A stretch of DNA of 64,000 nt from positions 5,724-69,723 of the forward strand of contig CAYXDO010000045.1 in assembly GCA_964463485.1 (NCBI GenBank). Reading direction: 5' to 3'. A model generated the notes under the pieces. It saw nothing but the letters and a program-made list of their open reading frames with translations, did not search any database and was not told the origin of the DNA. Below, one piece after another: positions 45,156 to 53,939 of this stretch (its first letter is position 1; each line of letters begins with the position of its first letter). Position numbers and translations under genes: made by a program. This DNA comes from CAYXDO01 sp964463485 (GTDB lineage: Bacteria > Myxococcota > Kuafuiibacteriia > Kuafuiibacteriales > Kuafuiibacteriaceae).

Positions 45156-45289
45156 CTCTGGCAACCCATCAACGCCCGGACCGTCTCACCTGTCGTTGGA
45201 CGTTGCTTGAGCGCGTGTCTTGTGGTCGAAGCGCGAGTTGCGATCGGTCGCGTCTACGAGTCCAACGATGCTCATCGCGGAATCACGCC

Positions 45290-46600
45290 GTGCAAGCTGA
45301 GAGGTCCGCTCGATCCACTCGATCCGTGCTGTTGCAGGCGGCCTTCACCGCCTTCTTGGACCTCGTCGGCTTTTCGATCATCTTTCCTCTGTTTCCCAAG
45401 ATGCTCGATCACTATCTGGTCCTCGAGGGGCCAGACTCGGCCCTCGGCGCCCTGATTGCCCAGCTTCGAGCGTTCGCAGGTTCGGGCGAGAGCTCGCGGT
45501 TCATGGTCAACGCGCTCTTCGGCGGGGTGCTCGGGAGCTTCTATTCGATCGCGCAGTTCTTGTTCTCTCCGGTGTGGGGCTCGCTCTCGGATCGGATCGG
45601 CCGTCGTCCCACGTTGCTCCTGACGCTCACGGGAACTGCCGTCGCTCATCTCGGGTGGATGTTCGCAGGGAGCTTCGGAGTGCTCGTCGGCGCGCGACTC
45701 CTCGGCGGAGTCATGGCGGGCAACGTCTCCACGGTCACCGCAGTAGCCGCGGACGTGAGCGAGAAAGAACATCGCGCGCGCGCGATGGGCGTGATCGGAG
45801 CCTCGATCGGGCTCGGTTTCATCATCGGACCGGCGATCGGCGGGATCTCGTTCGCGTTCAATCCAGTCGAGCTTTGGCCGCACCTGGCTGCCTACGGCAT
45901 CAATCCCTTCTCCGGGGCTGCCTTTGTCTCCTCGATGCTCGCGCTCGTGAATCTAGGTGTCGTCGCGGTCGCGTTTCCCGAGACCCTGCCAAAAGCGAAG
46001 CGAGACGCGACGAGCGAGCGCACGGCGAATCCATTGGCGCTCTTCAGCGGCGCGATCCCCGGCGCGGCCCGTGTGAACCTCATCTATCTCGTGTTTCAAA
46101 CCGCGTTCAGCGCGATGGAGTTCTCACTCGTGTTCCTCACCGTCGAGCGCTTCGACTACGCTCCCATGGACAACGCGATGATGTTCGTCTTCGTAGGGTT
46201 CATCGGCGCGCTCGTTCAAGGCGGGTTGATGCGGCGGCTCGCGACCCGGTTCCGGGAGACTCGCCTGGCCATCACAGGCATGGCTTGCGTGCTGCTCGGG
46301 ATGGTCGGTGTGGCCTTCGCATCGGGTGGGCCCAGCTTGTATGGCGCGCTTTTTCTTCTCGCCGTAGGGAGCGCTCTCGTGATGCCGTCGCTGTCGGGTC
46401 TCGCGTCGCGGTATGCGCCGGAGAGCCAACAAGGTCGAACGCTCGGGCTGTTTCGATCGGCAGGTGCGCTGAGTCGGGCGATCGGGCCCGTGCTCGGAGG
46501 AACGATATACTGGCAGTTGGGATCCGCGAGTCCCACCCTTGCCGGCGCGATCGTGATCCTCGTCCCGATCACCCTCGCGTTCAAGCTTCCCGAGCCGTGA
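45290..46600 (+). CDS. MFS transporter, TetA/drug-efflux type
   Basis: About 436 aa with twelve predicted membrane helices. Motif A appears as GSLSDRIGRRPTLLLT after helix 2, and the antiporter region GASIGLGFIIGPAIGG matches DHA1-type exporters such as TetA. No ATG lies near the start of the first helix; GTG codons at 45290 and 45326 are the candidates, and the open frame upstream does not look like protein. Drug or metabolite efflux in the inner membrane is the likely role; the substrate is unknown. Confidence 0.87.
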   Translation: MQAERSARSTRSVLLQAAFTAFLDLVGFSIIFPLFPKMLDHYLVLEGPDSALGALIAQLRAFAGSGESSRFMVNALFGGVLGSFYSIAQFLFSPVWGSLSDRIGRRPTLLLTLTGTAVAHLGWMFAGSFGVLVGARLLGGVMAGNVSTVTAVAADVSEKEHRARAMGVIGASIGLGFIIGPAIGGISFAFNPVELWPHLAAYGINPFSGAAFVSSMLALVNLGVVAVAFPETLPKAKRDATSERTANPLALFSGAIPGAARVNLIYLVFQTAFSAMEFSLVFLTVERFDYAPMDNAMMFVFVGFIGALVQGGLMRRLATRFRETRLAITGMACVLLGMVGVAFASGGPSLYGALFLLAVGSALVMPSLSGLASRYAPESQQGRTLGLFRSAGALSRAIGPVLGGTIYWQLGSASPTLAGAIVILVPITLAFKLPEP

Positions 46601-46681
46601 GAGGGCTCGTCAGGGCGTAGAAGTCAGAGGCGCGTGAGCTGTCGGCTAGCCACTTCCCATCCGCCTTGATAGAGGTGGGAC

Positions 46682-47188
46682 ATGCGCGTCTCCTTCGCCG
46701 CCCTGATCGGCGTCGTCTGGCTATCCGGCGTTCATCAAGCCTTTGCCGGGAATTGCATGCCGTGCACGGACACCTCGGAATGTCGCATCGCCGACCCCGC
46801 GGCCTTTTGTGTTCGACACGACAGCGACCCCGGTTGCGGCCAATTGCAGATCTGCTGCCCGGGGCAGGGGTGCGCGCTCGAGACAGGCACGGGCTTTCCG
46901 ACGTGCTACACCGCGGGCACCTGTCAGCTCGTGATCGCGCAAGTCGACGCCGGGGACTCGGACGTCGGAGCGAGCGACGGCGCAGCGAGCGACTCTGGGG
47001 CTGTAAGCGACGCGAGCGGAGTCTTCCCGGACGCGCGCACGAGCACGCGTGCGCCTGGCCCCTCGAGCTCGTCCAATCGCGGCGGGCGGGACTGTTCTTG
47101 TTCCGAGGCCCATGAAGCAGCCGCGGGGGCCTCGCTCGCATCCCTTCTCTTCGTAGCGCTCGCGCTTGGCCTGAGGACGAGGCCGTGA
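46682..47188 (+). CDS. Cys-rich exported protein with MYXO-CTERM-like tail
   Basis: The 168-aa product has a signal peptide (LIGVVWLSGVHQAFA), an N-terminal Cys-rich module (CMPCTDTSEC and QICCPGQGC; about ten Cys), a Ser/Asp/Ala linker and a C-terminus of CSCSEAHEAAAG followed by a hydrophobic helix and RTRP. This matches the MYXO-CTERM sorting layout (Cys cluster, helix, Arg). A GAGGTGG ribosome binding site precedes the ATG. It is the first of three genes coupled by 4-bp overlaps. Confidence 0.85.
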   Translation: MRVSFAALIGVVWLSGVHQAFAGNCMPCTDTSECRIADPAAFCVRHDSDPGCGQLQICCPGQGCALETGTGFPTCYTAGTCQLVIAQVDAGDSDVGASDGAASDSGAVSDASGVFPDARTSTRAPGPSSSSNRGGRDCSCSEAHEAAAGASLASLLFVALALGLRTRP

Positions 47189-47685
47189 CCAACGAAGTCG
47201 CGCCGGCCAGCGCGAGCTCCGACGAGATCGTCGGCGTCGATCCGGAGACCGCCGTGCTCGAAGGTTACTGGGCTCAGATCGAGGCCGCACCCAACGACGA
47301 GCAAACCCATAAACGATTCATCGCCTATGCCGTGGCCAAGGAGCGGTACGTCTTCGCGATCGAGCGTTATAAAGCCCTCGCAAAAGCTCGACCCGAGCTC
47401 GCGGAGCTCGCGGCCAAAGAAGAGAAGAAAGTCGTCGCGCAAGTGACCGCAAGAGTGCTCGTCCCCAAACCCGAACCGGCCGGCTCACCTGCCAGCTCGT
47501 CGTTGGGACCCCTGATCTTGTTGGCCGGCCTTGCGTTGGTGGCCTATCCGCACTGGTACACGCTGAACACGTCGGGTCAGGCGAGTTACACACGCTTGGT
47601 TTGGTGGGTCATGGTGCCTGGCTTCTTGATGGTGATCTGGGGCGCGGTGCTCGTCCAAAAGCGAAGGAAGTCGCGGGGGACTTGA
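47185..47685 (+). CDS. Membrane protein of unknown function
   Basis: The 166-aa product starts with a GTG overlapping the previous stop (GTGA). The N-terminal half is a helical, TPR-like soluble region (ETAVLEGYWAQIEAAPNDEQ and FAIERYKALAKARPELAEL). The C-terminal half has two membrane helices (LILLAGLALVAYP and VMVPGFLMVIWGAVLV) and a basic tail. No family recognised. It lies between the MYXO-CTERM protein and a helical protein in one operon. Confidence 0.72.
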   Translation: MTNEVAPASASSDEIVGVDPETAVLEGYWAQIEAAPNDEQTHKRFIAYAVAKERYVFAIERYKALAKARPELAELAAKEEKKVVAQVTARVLVPKPEPAGSPASSSLGPLILLAGLALVAYPHWYTLNTSGQASYTRLVWWVMVPGFLMVIWGAVLVQKRRKSRGT

Positions 47686-48074
47686 CCCTTCTTCGGAAGC
47701 TCGCCAACGTTCCGCCGCTCATGTCGAACAACGAACGCATGCGCCAGCTCGCCATCGAGTCCATGCGCAATCCTCCCGAGCTCAAGAACAAGCTGCAGGC
47801 TCTCGACGCGCTCGATCGCTTGGCGCTCAATCCCTCCGGATGGTTCACCGACTCCGTGTTGGACGATCTCCTCCAGGCCCGAAAGAAGGTGATCGTCAAT
47901 CATTGGCCCGAGGCCGTCGAGTCGTTGGAGAGAGTGCGCAACGCGATGATCGCGTTTCTTCGCGCGCTCGAGAGCAAGGGCGACGCCGACGCGACCCAAC
48001 GCGCAAACGACGAGATCAGCCATTGCGCGCAGGTCTTGAGCTGGATCGATCACCAGCCGCCGCCCGGCCGCTGA
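47682..48074 (+). CDS. Helical protein of unknown function
   Basis: The 130-aa product most likely starts with the TTG at 47682, which overlaps the previous stop (TTGA) and has AAGGAAG upstream; an ATG at 47721 is the alternative. It is soluble, helical and charged (ERMRQLAIESMRNPPELKNK, LLQARKKVIVNHWPEAVESL). No family recognised. It is the last gene of the three-gene operon, and a direct-repeat element starts right after it. Confidence 0.68.
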   Translation: MTLLRKLANVPPLMSNNERMRQLAIESMRNPPELKNKLQALDALDRLALNPSGWFTDSVLDDLLQARKKVIVNHWPEAVESLERVRNAMIAFLRALESKGDADATQRANDEISHCAQVLSWIDHQPPPGR

Positions 48075-48075
48075 A

Positions 48076-48256
48076 GCCTAGGGCCCGTCGAAGAATTACC
48101 GGATCGACTTGGCCTCCGATGGCTCTGGAGGATCCCTCGCGTCGCCTTGGGGCAGTAGGATACGGCCCTTAGTGCTTGGATAGATGGGAATGCAGCGATG
48201 GGAATGCTGCAAGTTATCCTCACGGTGCCTTAGGGCTCGTCAAAGAAACTTCCTTA
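48076..48256. repeat. Intergenic segment flanked by imperfect direct repeats
   Basis: GCCTAGGGCCCGTCGAAGAA (48076 on) and GCCTTAGGGCTCGTCAAAGA (48227 on) bracket about 150 bp that also holds a local duplication, GATGGGAATGC twice around 48183-48207. The segment fills the gap between a helical-protein gene and the convergent prenyl synthase gene. A related word, AGGGCTCGTCA, occurs at about 46603. No ORF lies inside. Confidence 0.6.
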
Positions 48257-48280
48257 CGCTGCCTCAGACCTCCAGTCGCG

Positions 48281-49330
48281 TCAGACCTCCCGACGCGTCA
48301 GTCGAGTCGCGAGCCCGCTCAGAAGGTCCTTGGCTTTGGGCAACAGGGGCGCGCTCACGAGCGCGTCCTTGGCACGCATGGCTGCGCGCGTGAGCTCTTC
48401 CTCCACTGCGGTCTTTGCACCGACCTCGATCAGGAGGTCACGCGCTTCGAGGACCTTCTTCGAGCTCCCGAGCAGCGACCTCAATCGTGTGCGGCCTGCG
48501 TCATCGAGTCGCGACTCCGCAGCCTCCACGATCGAAGTTCGCTTGTTGCGTACGAGATCTGCACCTACGGGCTTCAGCGTCTTCTGAGGATCTCCAAAAA
48601 CGCCGAGCAGATCGTCACGAAGCTGAAACGCGAAGCCCAGGTGAACCGCATATTCATCGAGGGCAAGAACGGCCTCTGACGTCGCTCCCGCGAGAATCGC
48701 ACCCACGCGCAGAGGGCCACGGACCGTGTAACTCGTCGTCTTGAGATCGAACACGCGAGTCACACCCACCGCGCTCTTGAGGTCGAGGTATTGACCGAGC
48801 ACCACGTCCTCGAGGCTGCCGATCAACGCGCGCGTGGCCGCGAGGACGTTTGGGGCTGGGAGCTCGACGGACGAGATCGCCCACAGCGCTTCGGACAGCG
48901 CGAGATCGGACGCGAGGATCGCGCTCGAGTCGGCCTCGTGGATCGAAGCGCTCGACCTTCGAAGAGCGATGTGAGCGGTCGGGCCGCCGCGGCGCTCGAC
49001 GTCTTCGTCCATCCAGTCGTCTTGAATGAGGAGGTGGGTTTGCAGGAGCTCAGTGGCCACTGCGGCCGGGGTGATCGGGGACGAGTCCGCTTCCGAGATC
49101 GCCGAAAAACCGGCGAAGACGAGAGCCGGCCGAAACCGTTTGCCCGCTCGCAGGGTGAGCGCGCCGATCTCGGACACGAGGGCTTCGGCCGCGGGAGCCT
49201 TGGCCCGCGTACGTTCGGCGAGCCGCGCGAGCGCGGAGACGAGCTCAGGCTCAACGCGAGCGCGCACGGACTCGAGCCACGCATCGACGTCCAATTGATC
49301 GGAGGTTTTCCCATGTTCGGTGGAGCTCAC
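48281..49330 (-). CDS. Polyprenyl diphosphate synthase (geranylgeranyl-type)
   Basis: With a GTG at 49330 (GAGG five bases upstream) the product is 349 aa; the frame is open to an ATG at 49438, which would leave only 1 bp to the divergent gene. It has the two Asp-rich motifs of trans-prenyltransferases: HLLIQDDWMDED (FARM) and FQLRDDLLG (SARM), plus LRAGKRFRPALVFAG. It joins IPP to allylic diphosphates to make C15-C20 or longer chains; the product length cannot be read with confidence. Location divergent from HMGR-fni marks an isoprenoid locus. Confidence 0.9.
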   Translation of the reverse strand: MSSTEHGKTSDQLDVDAWLESVRARVEPELVSALARLAERTRAKAPAAEALVSEIGALTLRAGKRFRPALVFAGFSAISEADSSPITPAAVATELLQTHLLIQDDWMDEDVERRGGPTAHIALRRSSASIHEADSSAILASDLALSEALWAISSVELPAPNVLAATRALIGSLEDVVLGQYLDLKSAVGVTRVFDLKTTSYTVRGPLRVGAILAGATSEAVLALDEYAVHLGFAFQLRDDLLGVFGDPQKTLKPVGADLVRNKRTSIVEAAESRLDDAGRTRLRSLLGSSKKVLEARDLLIEVGAKTAVEEELTRAAMRAKDALVSAPLLPKAKDLLSGLATRLTRREV

Positions 49331-49402
49331 GAAGGCCTCGGCCGCGGCTTCTTGCACCCGTAAGACGACGTCAACGCCTACACACCGTTCCTGCGACGAG
49401 CC

Positions 49403-49431
49403 TTGCCAACTCGTCGCTCTTCCCTTTGATT
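49403..49431 (+). promoter_or_regulatory. Sigma70-like promoter, leaderless type, for the HMGR-fni operon
   Basis: TTGCCA (49403-49408), a 17-bp spacer and TTGATT (49426-49431) are followed after 8 nt by the GTG at 49440. No ribosome binding site is present. The -10 match is modest. Confidence 0.4.
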
Positions 49432-49439
49432 CGAACATC

Positions 49440-50747
49440 GTGAGTAGTCGGAGCTCGAGGCTTCCGGAGCTTCGACGGGCCTCATCGTCGAAACGTCGGC
49501 ATCTGATCGAAAGCGCGGCGGGACTTAGCCGCCAAGCGAGCGCGACGCTCGAGCAACCCGCGTCCTTCGGGATCGAGCGCGCCGAGGCGATGATCGAGAA
49601 TGCGATCGGCGTCTACGGCCTCCCGCTCGGCATCGCGACGAACTTCATCGTCAACGGCCGCGAGGTCCTGATTCCCATGGTGATCGAGGAGCCTTCGGTG
49701 ATCGCCGGAGCGTCATGGGCTGCCAAAGCGGCCCGCGAGCTCGGCGGGTTCACGGCGACTTCCACCGAGCGGCGGATGATCGGGCAGGTTCACCTGCTCG
49801 GGATCTCCGACGAGCTCGGCGCGATCGCGCGAGTCGAGACTGCAGGGGCGGAGGTCCTCGACGCATGCGCGCGCCTGTGCCCTCGCATGGTCGCCCGCGG
49901 CGGAGGTCCTCGCGAGCTTCGATGTCGCGCCCTCGGCGACGGCATGATCGTGGTTCACGTCGTCATCGACACGCTCGATGCCATGGGCGCCAACAGCGTC
50001 AACGCGGTCTGTGAAGGTGTGTCGCCGATGCTCGAGCACCTCACGGGTGGGCGGGCCATCTTGCGTATCCTGTCGAACTACACCGACGAGTGCCTCGCGA
50101 CTGCGACTGTAGAGATCCCCGTCGCGTCGCTCGACAAGCGCGCCAACGATGGGAGCGACGAGCGCATCCCCGGAGGGGCAGTGCTCGACGGCATCTTACT
50201 CGCTCAAAAGGTCGCGGAGCTCGACGTGTATCGGGCGGTCACTCACAACAAAGGAGTGATGAACGGCGTCGACGCGGTGGTGATCGCGACCGGCAACGAC
50301 TGGAGAGCGGTCGAAGCGGCGAGCCACGCGCACGCGTGCCGGTCAGGCCGCTATGGGCCATTGACCAAGTGGTCGAAGACAGAGCGCGGGCTTCGAGGTG
50401 AGCTCGAGCTGCCCATGGCGATTGGCACGGTGGGCGGCACCATTCCCTTGCACCCGGTCGCCCAAGCGGCCCTCGAGATCCTCGGCGTTGGATCTGCACG
50501 GGAGCTCGCCGAGGTGTGTGTCGCCGTCGGGCTCGCTCAGAACCTCGCAGCGCTGCGTGCGCTCGTGTCGTTCGGAATACAGGCCAGCCACATGGGGCTG
50601 CATGCGCGGAGCGTGGCCGCGGCCGCCGGCGCTCGAGGTCCCACCGTCGATCGTGTGGCTGAAGCGTTGATGTCGATAGGAGACATTCGCATCGAACGGG
50701 CCCAAGCGTTGATGTCACTGCTCCCACATGAAGAGGAGCTCTCTTGA
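49440..50747 (+). CDS. mvaA: Hydroxymethylglutaryl-CoA reductase, class II
   Basis: With the GTG at 49440 the product is 435 aa. It has class II HMGR marks: ENAIGVYGLPLGIATNFIVN, the DAMGANSVNAVCEG loop, catalytic Lys in THNKGVMNGVDA, nucleotide-loop GTVGGTIPLHP and the catalytic His in GLHARSVA. It reduces HMG-CoA to mevalonate, the committed step of the mevalonate pathway used by Myxococcota. It is co-translated with the type 2 IPP isomerase (TTGA overlap). HMG-CoA synthase and the kinases are not in this window. Confidence 0.95.
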   Translation: MSSRSSRLPELRRASSSKRRHLIESAAGLSRQASATLEQPASFGIERAEAMIENAIGVYGLPLGIATNFIVNGREVLIPMVIEEPSVIAGASWAAKAARELGGFTATSTERRMIGQVHLLGISDELGAIARVETAGAEVLDACARLCPRMVARGGGPRELRCRALGDGMIVVHVVIDTLDAMGANSVNAVCEGVSPMLEHLTGGRAILRILSNYTDECLATATVEIPVASLDKRANDGSDERIPGGAVLDGILLAQKVAELDVYRAVTHNKGVMNGVDAVVIATGNDWRAVEAASHAHACRSGRYGPLTKWSKTERGLRGELELPMAIGTVGGTIPLHPVAQAALEILGVGSARELAEVCVAVGLAQNLAALRALVSFGIQASHMGLHARSVAAAAGARGPTVDRVAEALMSIGDIRIERAQALMSLLPHEEELS

Positions 50748-51832
50748 GCACGGGCCCCGAGCTCGAAGGCGAGCCTTCGTTCGTTGGTGATCAAATCAAA
50801 TCGGACATCTTCGATCGAAAGTCCGAGCACATCCGTCACGGGCTCTCTGACGAGGGCCAGTTCTCGAGACGAGCGACGGGCTTCGACGCGTATTGGCTGG
50901 AGCATCGGGCGCTGCCCGAGCTCGCGCTCGAAGAGGTCGACCTGAGCGTCGAGTTCCTGGGTCGCTCGTTGAAGGCTCCGTTGATCGTCTCGAGCATGAC
51001 TGGGGGCCCTCTGGCCGGCGAGCTCATCAACACACATATCGCCGAGGCCGTAGAGGCTCTAGGGATCCCGATGGGTGTCGGTTCCCAGCGAATCGCCCTC
51101 GAAGACCCGCGCGCGGTTCGAAGCTTCCAAGTCGCTCGAGAGCGCGCGCCGAGCGCGCCGCTCTACGCGAACCTCGGAGCGGTACAACTCAACCGAGGGT
51201 ACGGTCCCGAGCACGCCAAACGAGCTGTGGAGATGTTGCGGGCGGACGGGTTGTTCTTGCACCTCAACCCGCTCCAGGAGGCCATTCAGCCAGAGGGCGA
51301 CACCGATTTTCGCGGGCTGTTCGATCGAATCGAACAGTTGATCCGAGCCGTCGATTTTCCAGTCTTGGTGAAAGAGTGCGGCGCGGGCGTCTCTGCGCCC
51401 ATCGCGGTCGAGCTCTTTCGACGCGGGGTCGCCGCGATCGACGTCGCCGGCGCAGGCGGCACGAGCTGGGCGGCGATCGAAGGGCTGCGTTCCAAAGATT
51501 CGGCCCACCAAAGGCTGGGAGCGGTGTTCAGAGACTTTGGGATTCCAACGTCGATCGCCCTCGTGGAGGCCCGCGCAGCGCTCCCGGAAAAGCCACTCAT
51601 TGCCTCGGGCGGTGTGCGAACAGGGCTCGACGTCGCCAAGGCGTTGGCCCTCGGCGCAGACCTCGTGGGCCTCGCGCAGCCGGTGCTCAGCGCCGCGCTC
51701 GAGAGCGCGGAGGCGGTCTTTGGGGCGCTCACGCAGGTCCTGCTCGAGCTCAGGGTGGCTTCCTTCGTGACCGGTGCGCGCAGGGTCCGAGAGCTCCGTG
51801 GAAGGATTCGGAGTGAGCGCGCCCTTCCTTGA
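50744..51832 (+). CDS. fni: Type 2 isopentenyl diphosphate isomerase
   Basis: The 362-aa protein starts with a TTG that overlaps the HMGR stop (TTGA). It has the FMN-dependent IDI-2 pattern: RKSEHIRHGL start, IVSSMTGGPLAGELIN, MGVGSQRIALED, NPLQEAIQPEGDTDF, VKECGAGVS, DVAGAGGTSWA and ASGGVRTGLDVAKAL. It interconverts IPP and DMAPP in the cytosol. Together with HMGR and the divergent prenyl synthase it forms an isoprenoid-precursor cluster. Confidence 0.95.
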   Translation: MSTGPELEGEPSFVGDQIKSDIFDRKSEHIRHGLSDEGQFSRRATGFDAYWLEHRALPELALEEVDLSVEFLGRSLKAPLIVSSMTGGPLAGELINTHIAEAVEALGIPMGVGSQRIALEDPRAVRSFQVARERAPSAPLYANLGAVQLNRGYGPEHAKRAVEMLRADGLFLHLNPLQEAIQPEGDTDFRGLFDRIEQLIRAVDFPVLVKECGAGVSAPIAVELFRRGVAAIDVAGAGGTSWAAIEGLRSKDSAHQRLGAVFRDFGIPTSIALVEARAALPEKPLIASGGVRTGLDVAKALALGADLVGLAQPVLSAALESAEAVFGALTQVLLELRVASFVTGARRVRELRGRIRSERALP

Positions 51833-51857
51833 CCCACAAGGCCGAGAGCGGTTTCAT
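51829..51857 (+). promoter_or_regulatory. Sigma70-like promoter, leaderless type, for the envelope operon at 51867
   Basis: TTGACC (51829-51834, its TTGA contains the fni stop codon), a 17-bp spacer and TTTCAT (51852-51857) are followed after 9 nt by the GTG at 51867. No ribosome binding site is present. Confidence 0.45.
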
Positions 51858-51866
51858 TCGCGGGCT

Positions 51867-53939
51867 GTGGCAGGCGAAAGAAGGCGGGCTCCGCGAACGA
51901 CTCACCTCGTACAAGCGCTCGCGCTCGTGGCCTTCGCCCCTTCCGCGCTCGCCGAACCTCCCGACCCACAGCCGCCTGCGGCCGACACACGCATGCGCAG
52001 CCTCGGTTACGAGCCCATCGCCGAAGCCGCCGCGCGAGCCGGCGTGACCGAAGAGACGATCCGCACCTGGATCCGAAACGGCGACGTCGAAGGGCTCGAG
52101 GTCGCTGGCGCGCTCTGGATCGAAAAGGCTTCGCTCGATCCCAAGATCCCCAGCCGTCCGAAACCCGAGCCCGCGGCCGAGGAACCCGGCGGGCCGGTAA
52201 CCGCATCTCCCGACAAGACCGAGCCTCCTCCGACTCCCAAGCCCGAACGACCAACCGAACCTTCACCGGCCAAGAGCGAGCTGCCGCCGGACGCGTCCTG
52301 GGTAGCCGCAGAAAAACAGGCGGCGGAAAAGTCCGCGGAAAAATCCACCCCGCCTAAGCTGAGCGGACCCATCAAAGGTGAGTTGATCGACCCCGGCATC
52401 CGCAACGTCACCACGAAGCGAGATCACGTCGGAGCGCGGATCGGTCCACACATCATCAACCGCGACTGGTTCTTGGGGATCACTCCGAGCTTTGGGTTCC
52501 ATCTCGATGATCTGAAATTGGCGTTCCAAGCCCCCTTGAACGTGCTCGTCCATCGCGGCGGCACCGAGTCTCTCGAAAATGGCGGGCTTCGTGACGAAGA
52601 CTGGGACGAGGCGGCCGACTTCGCCCGAGTCATTCGATACATCTCCTACGGAAACAAGGAAGACCGGCTCTTTCTCTCCATCGACTCGTTCAGCCCCAGC
52701 ACCATCGGCCATGGCGAGCTGATGAGGTTCTATCAAGGCAACATCGACGTCGACCGCTCGATGACTGGAGCCAGCTTCGACGCCTACAACGACTATGGTG
52801 GGTTTCAGTTGAAGCTCAACGACGTCACCTTCGAAAATCAGATCGTGGGCGCGCTGGCCTTCCTCAAGCCGCTCGGCTTTCTCGACGAGGCGATCCCGAA
52901 GTCTCTGTCGCTGGGCGTCGAATACGTGGCCGACTTCAACGCGCCGCAGTGTGTGCGAAAATCCGCCAACGACCCTGCGTGTGTTGCAGGAAGCGGCCAT
53001 CGAGCGGGACCCGACCCATTCACCGGCCGAAGTCGCGACGACACCTTCGTCCGAACCGACCCCGAGCTCGGCCGTCCGCTAGTCGACGTCACGTCGGTTC
53101 AAGCGATCGGCTTCTCCGGCGAGATGCGCGTGCAGAGCGGCGAGAGATCGAACACGAAGGCCTACCTGACTTTTCATCAGTTCTTCGGAGAAGGGAACGG
53201 CGCGGCGGGCGGGCTCATCGCTCGATTCACGACGGGCAAAGAGACCTTCACGACCTTTCGACTCAGGGGAGAGTACCGAACCTTCACCGACGGCTATCTT
53301 CCGAGTTATTTCGACGCGCTCTACGAGGTCACGAAATACCAGTTCGTGCAGTCCAGCAGCCCCTACCAAGTCACTCCCACCAAATACCAGGCCGTCTTTG
53401 GTGACCCCGACCACGGCTTCGCGGAGCCCTCCGAGGAGCGCAAACACGGTTTTCGCTTCGAGGGCGCGTTGGCTTTTTACGATGACGAGGAGACCAAACG
53501 CGCGGCGTTCGGCCTCGGCCTCGAGGATTCGACCGGAGCCGACGACACCAACTTTTACGCGCACCTCGAGCTCCCGATCGCCCCAGGCATCGAAGGGTTC
53601 GGTACATTCATCGCGCAGAACGCGGCCGACTTCGGTGACGTTTTCGGACGCGGGCTCGAAGGGTCGGTGATCTTGGCAGGAGCGCGAATTCAGCTCCTTC
53701 CGATCCTCTTCGCTCACGTGACGTACTCTCACAATTTCCAGATCGTTCGCGGAGCCGGCCATGAGCTTCACCTCGGGAACGAGCGGATCGTCAACGAGTC
53801 CGGGAGCGCGTCTCGATACTTCGGGTCCGATCGAATCTTCGAGAACGTGGAGAGTCTCTTCATCGAGCTCGAGCTCGGGTACGAGTGGCGGGAGAAGGAC
53901 GAAGACGAGGCCGAGGGAGGCAAGACCGATGCGAAATGA
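51867..53939 (+). CDS. Exported outer-membrane beta-barrel-like protein with N-terminal helix-turn-helix
   Basis: The GTG at 51867 gives a signal peptide (LVQALALVAFAPSALA) and a 690-aa product; upstream in-frame codons would overlap fni. Directly after the signal lies a MerR/excisionase-type helix-turn-helix (YEPIAEAAARAGVTEETIRT, then a wing ending GALWIEKASLD). A Pro/Glu/Lys-rich linker of about 100 residues follows, then a long beta-rich region with alternating aromatic strands (for example FRLRGEYRTFTDGYLPSYF) as in outer-membrane porins. A DNA-binding-type module on an exported protein is unexpected and may bind something else. It is the first gene of a three-gene operon. Confidence 0.78.
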   Translation: MAGERRRAPRTTHLVQALALVAFAPSALAEPPDPQPPAADTRMRSLGYEPIAEAAARAGVTEETIRTWIRNGDVEGLEVAGALWIEKASLDPKIPSRPKPEPAAEEPGGPVTASPDKTEPPPTPKPERPTEPSPAKSELPPDASWVAAEKQAAEKSAEKSTPPKLSGPIKGELIDPGIRNVTTKRDHVGARIGPHIINRDWFLGITPSFGFHLDDLKLAFQAPLNVLVHRGGTESLENGGLRDEDWDEAADFARVIRYISYGNKEDRLFLSIDSFSPSTIGHGELMRFYQGNIDVDRSMTGASFDAYNDYGGFQLKLNDVTFENQIVGALAFLKPLGFLDEAIPKSLSLGVEYVADFNAPQCVRKSANDPACVAGSGHRAGPDPFTGRSRDDTFVRTDPELGRPLVDVTSVQAIGFSGEMRVQSGERSNTKAYLTFHQFFGEGNGAAGGLIARFTTGKETFTTFRLRGEYRTFTDGYLPSYFDALYEVTKYQFVQSSSPYQVTPTKYQAVFGDPDHGFAEPSEERKHGFRFEGALAFYDDEETKRAAFGLGLEDSTGADDTNFYAHLELPIAPGIEGFGTFIAQNAADFGDVFGRGLEGSVILAGARIQLLPILFAHVTYSHNFQIVRGAGHELHLGNERIVNESGSASRYFGSDRIFENVESLFIELELGYEWREKDEDEAEGGKTDAK

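Noticed and set aside
48075..48280. Possible tRNA or small RNA in the gap
   Set aside because: No cloverleaf or T-loop GTTCRANYC box can be formed; the gap is explained better by direct repeats.
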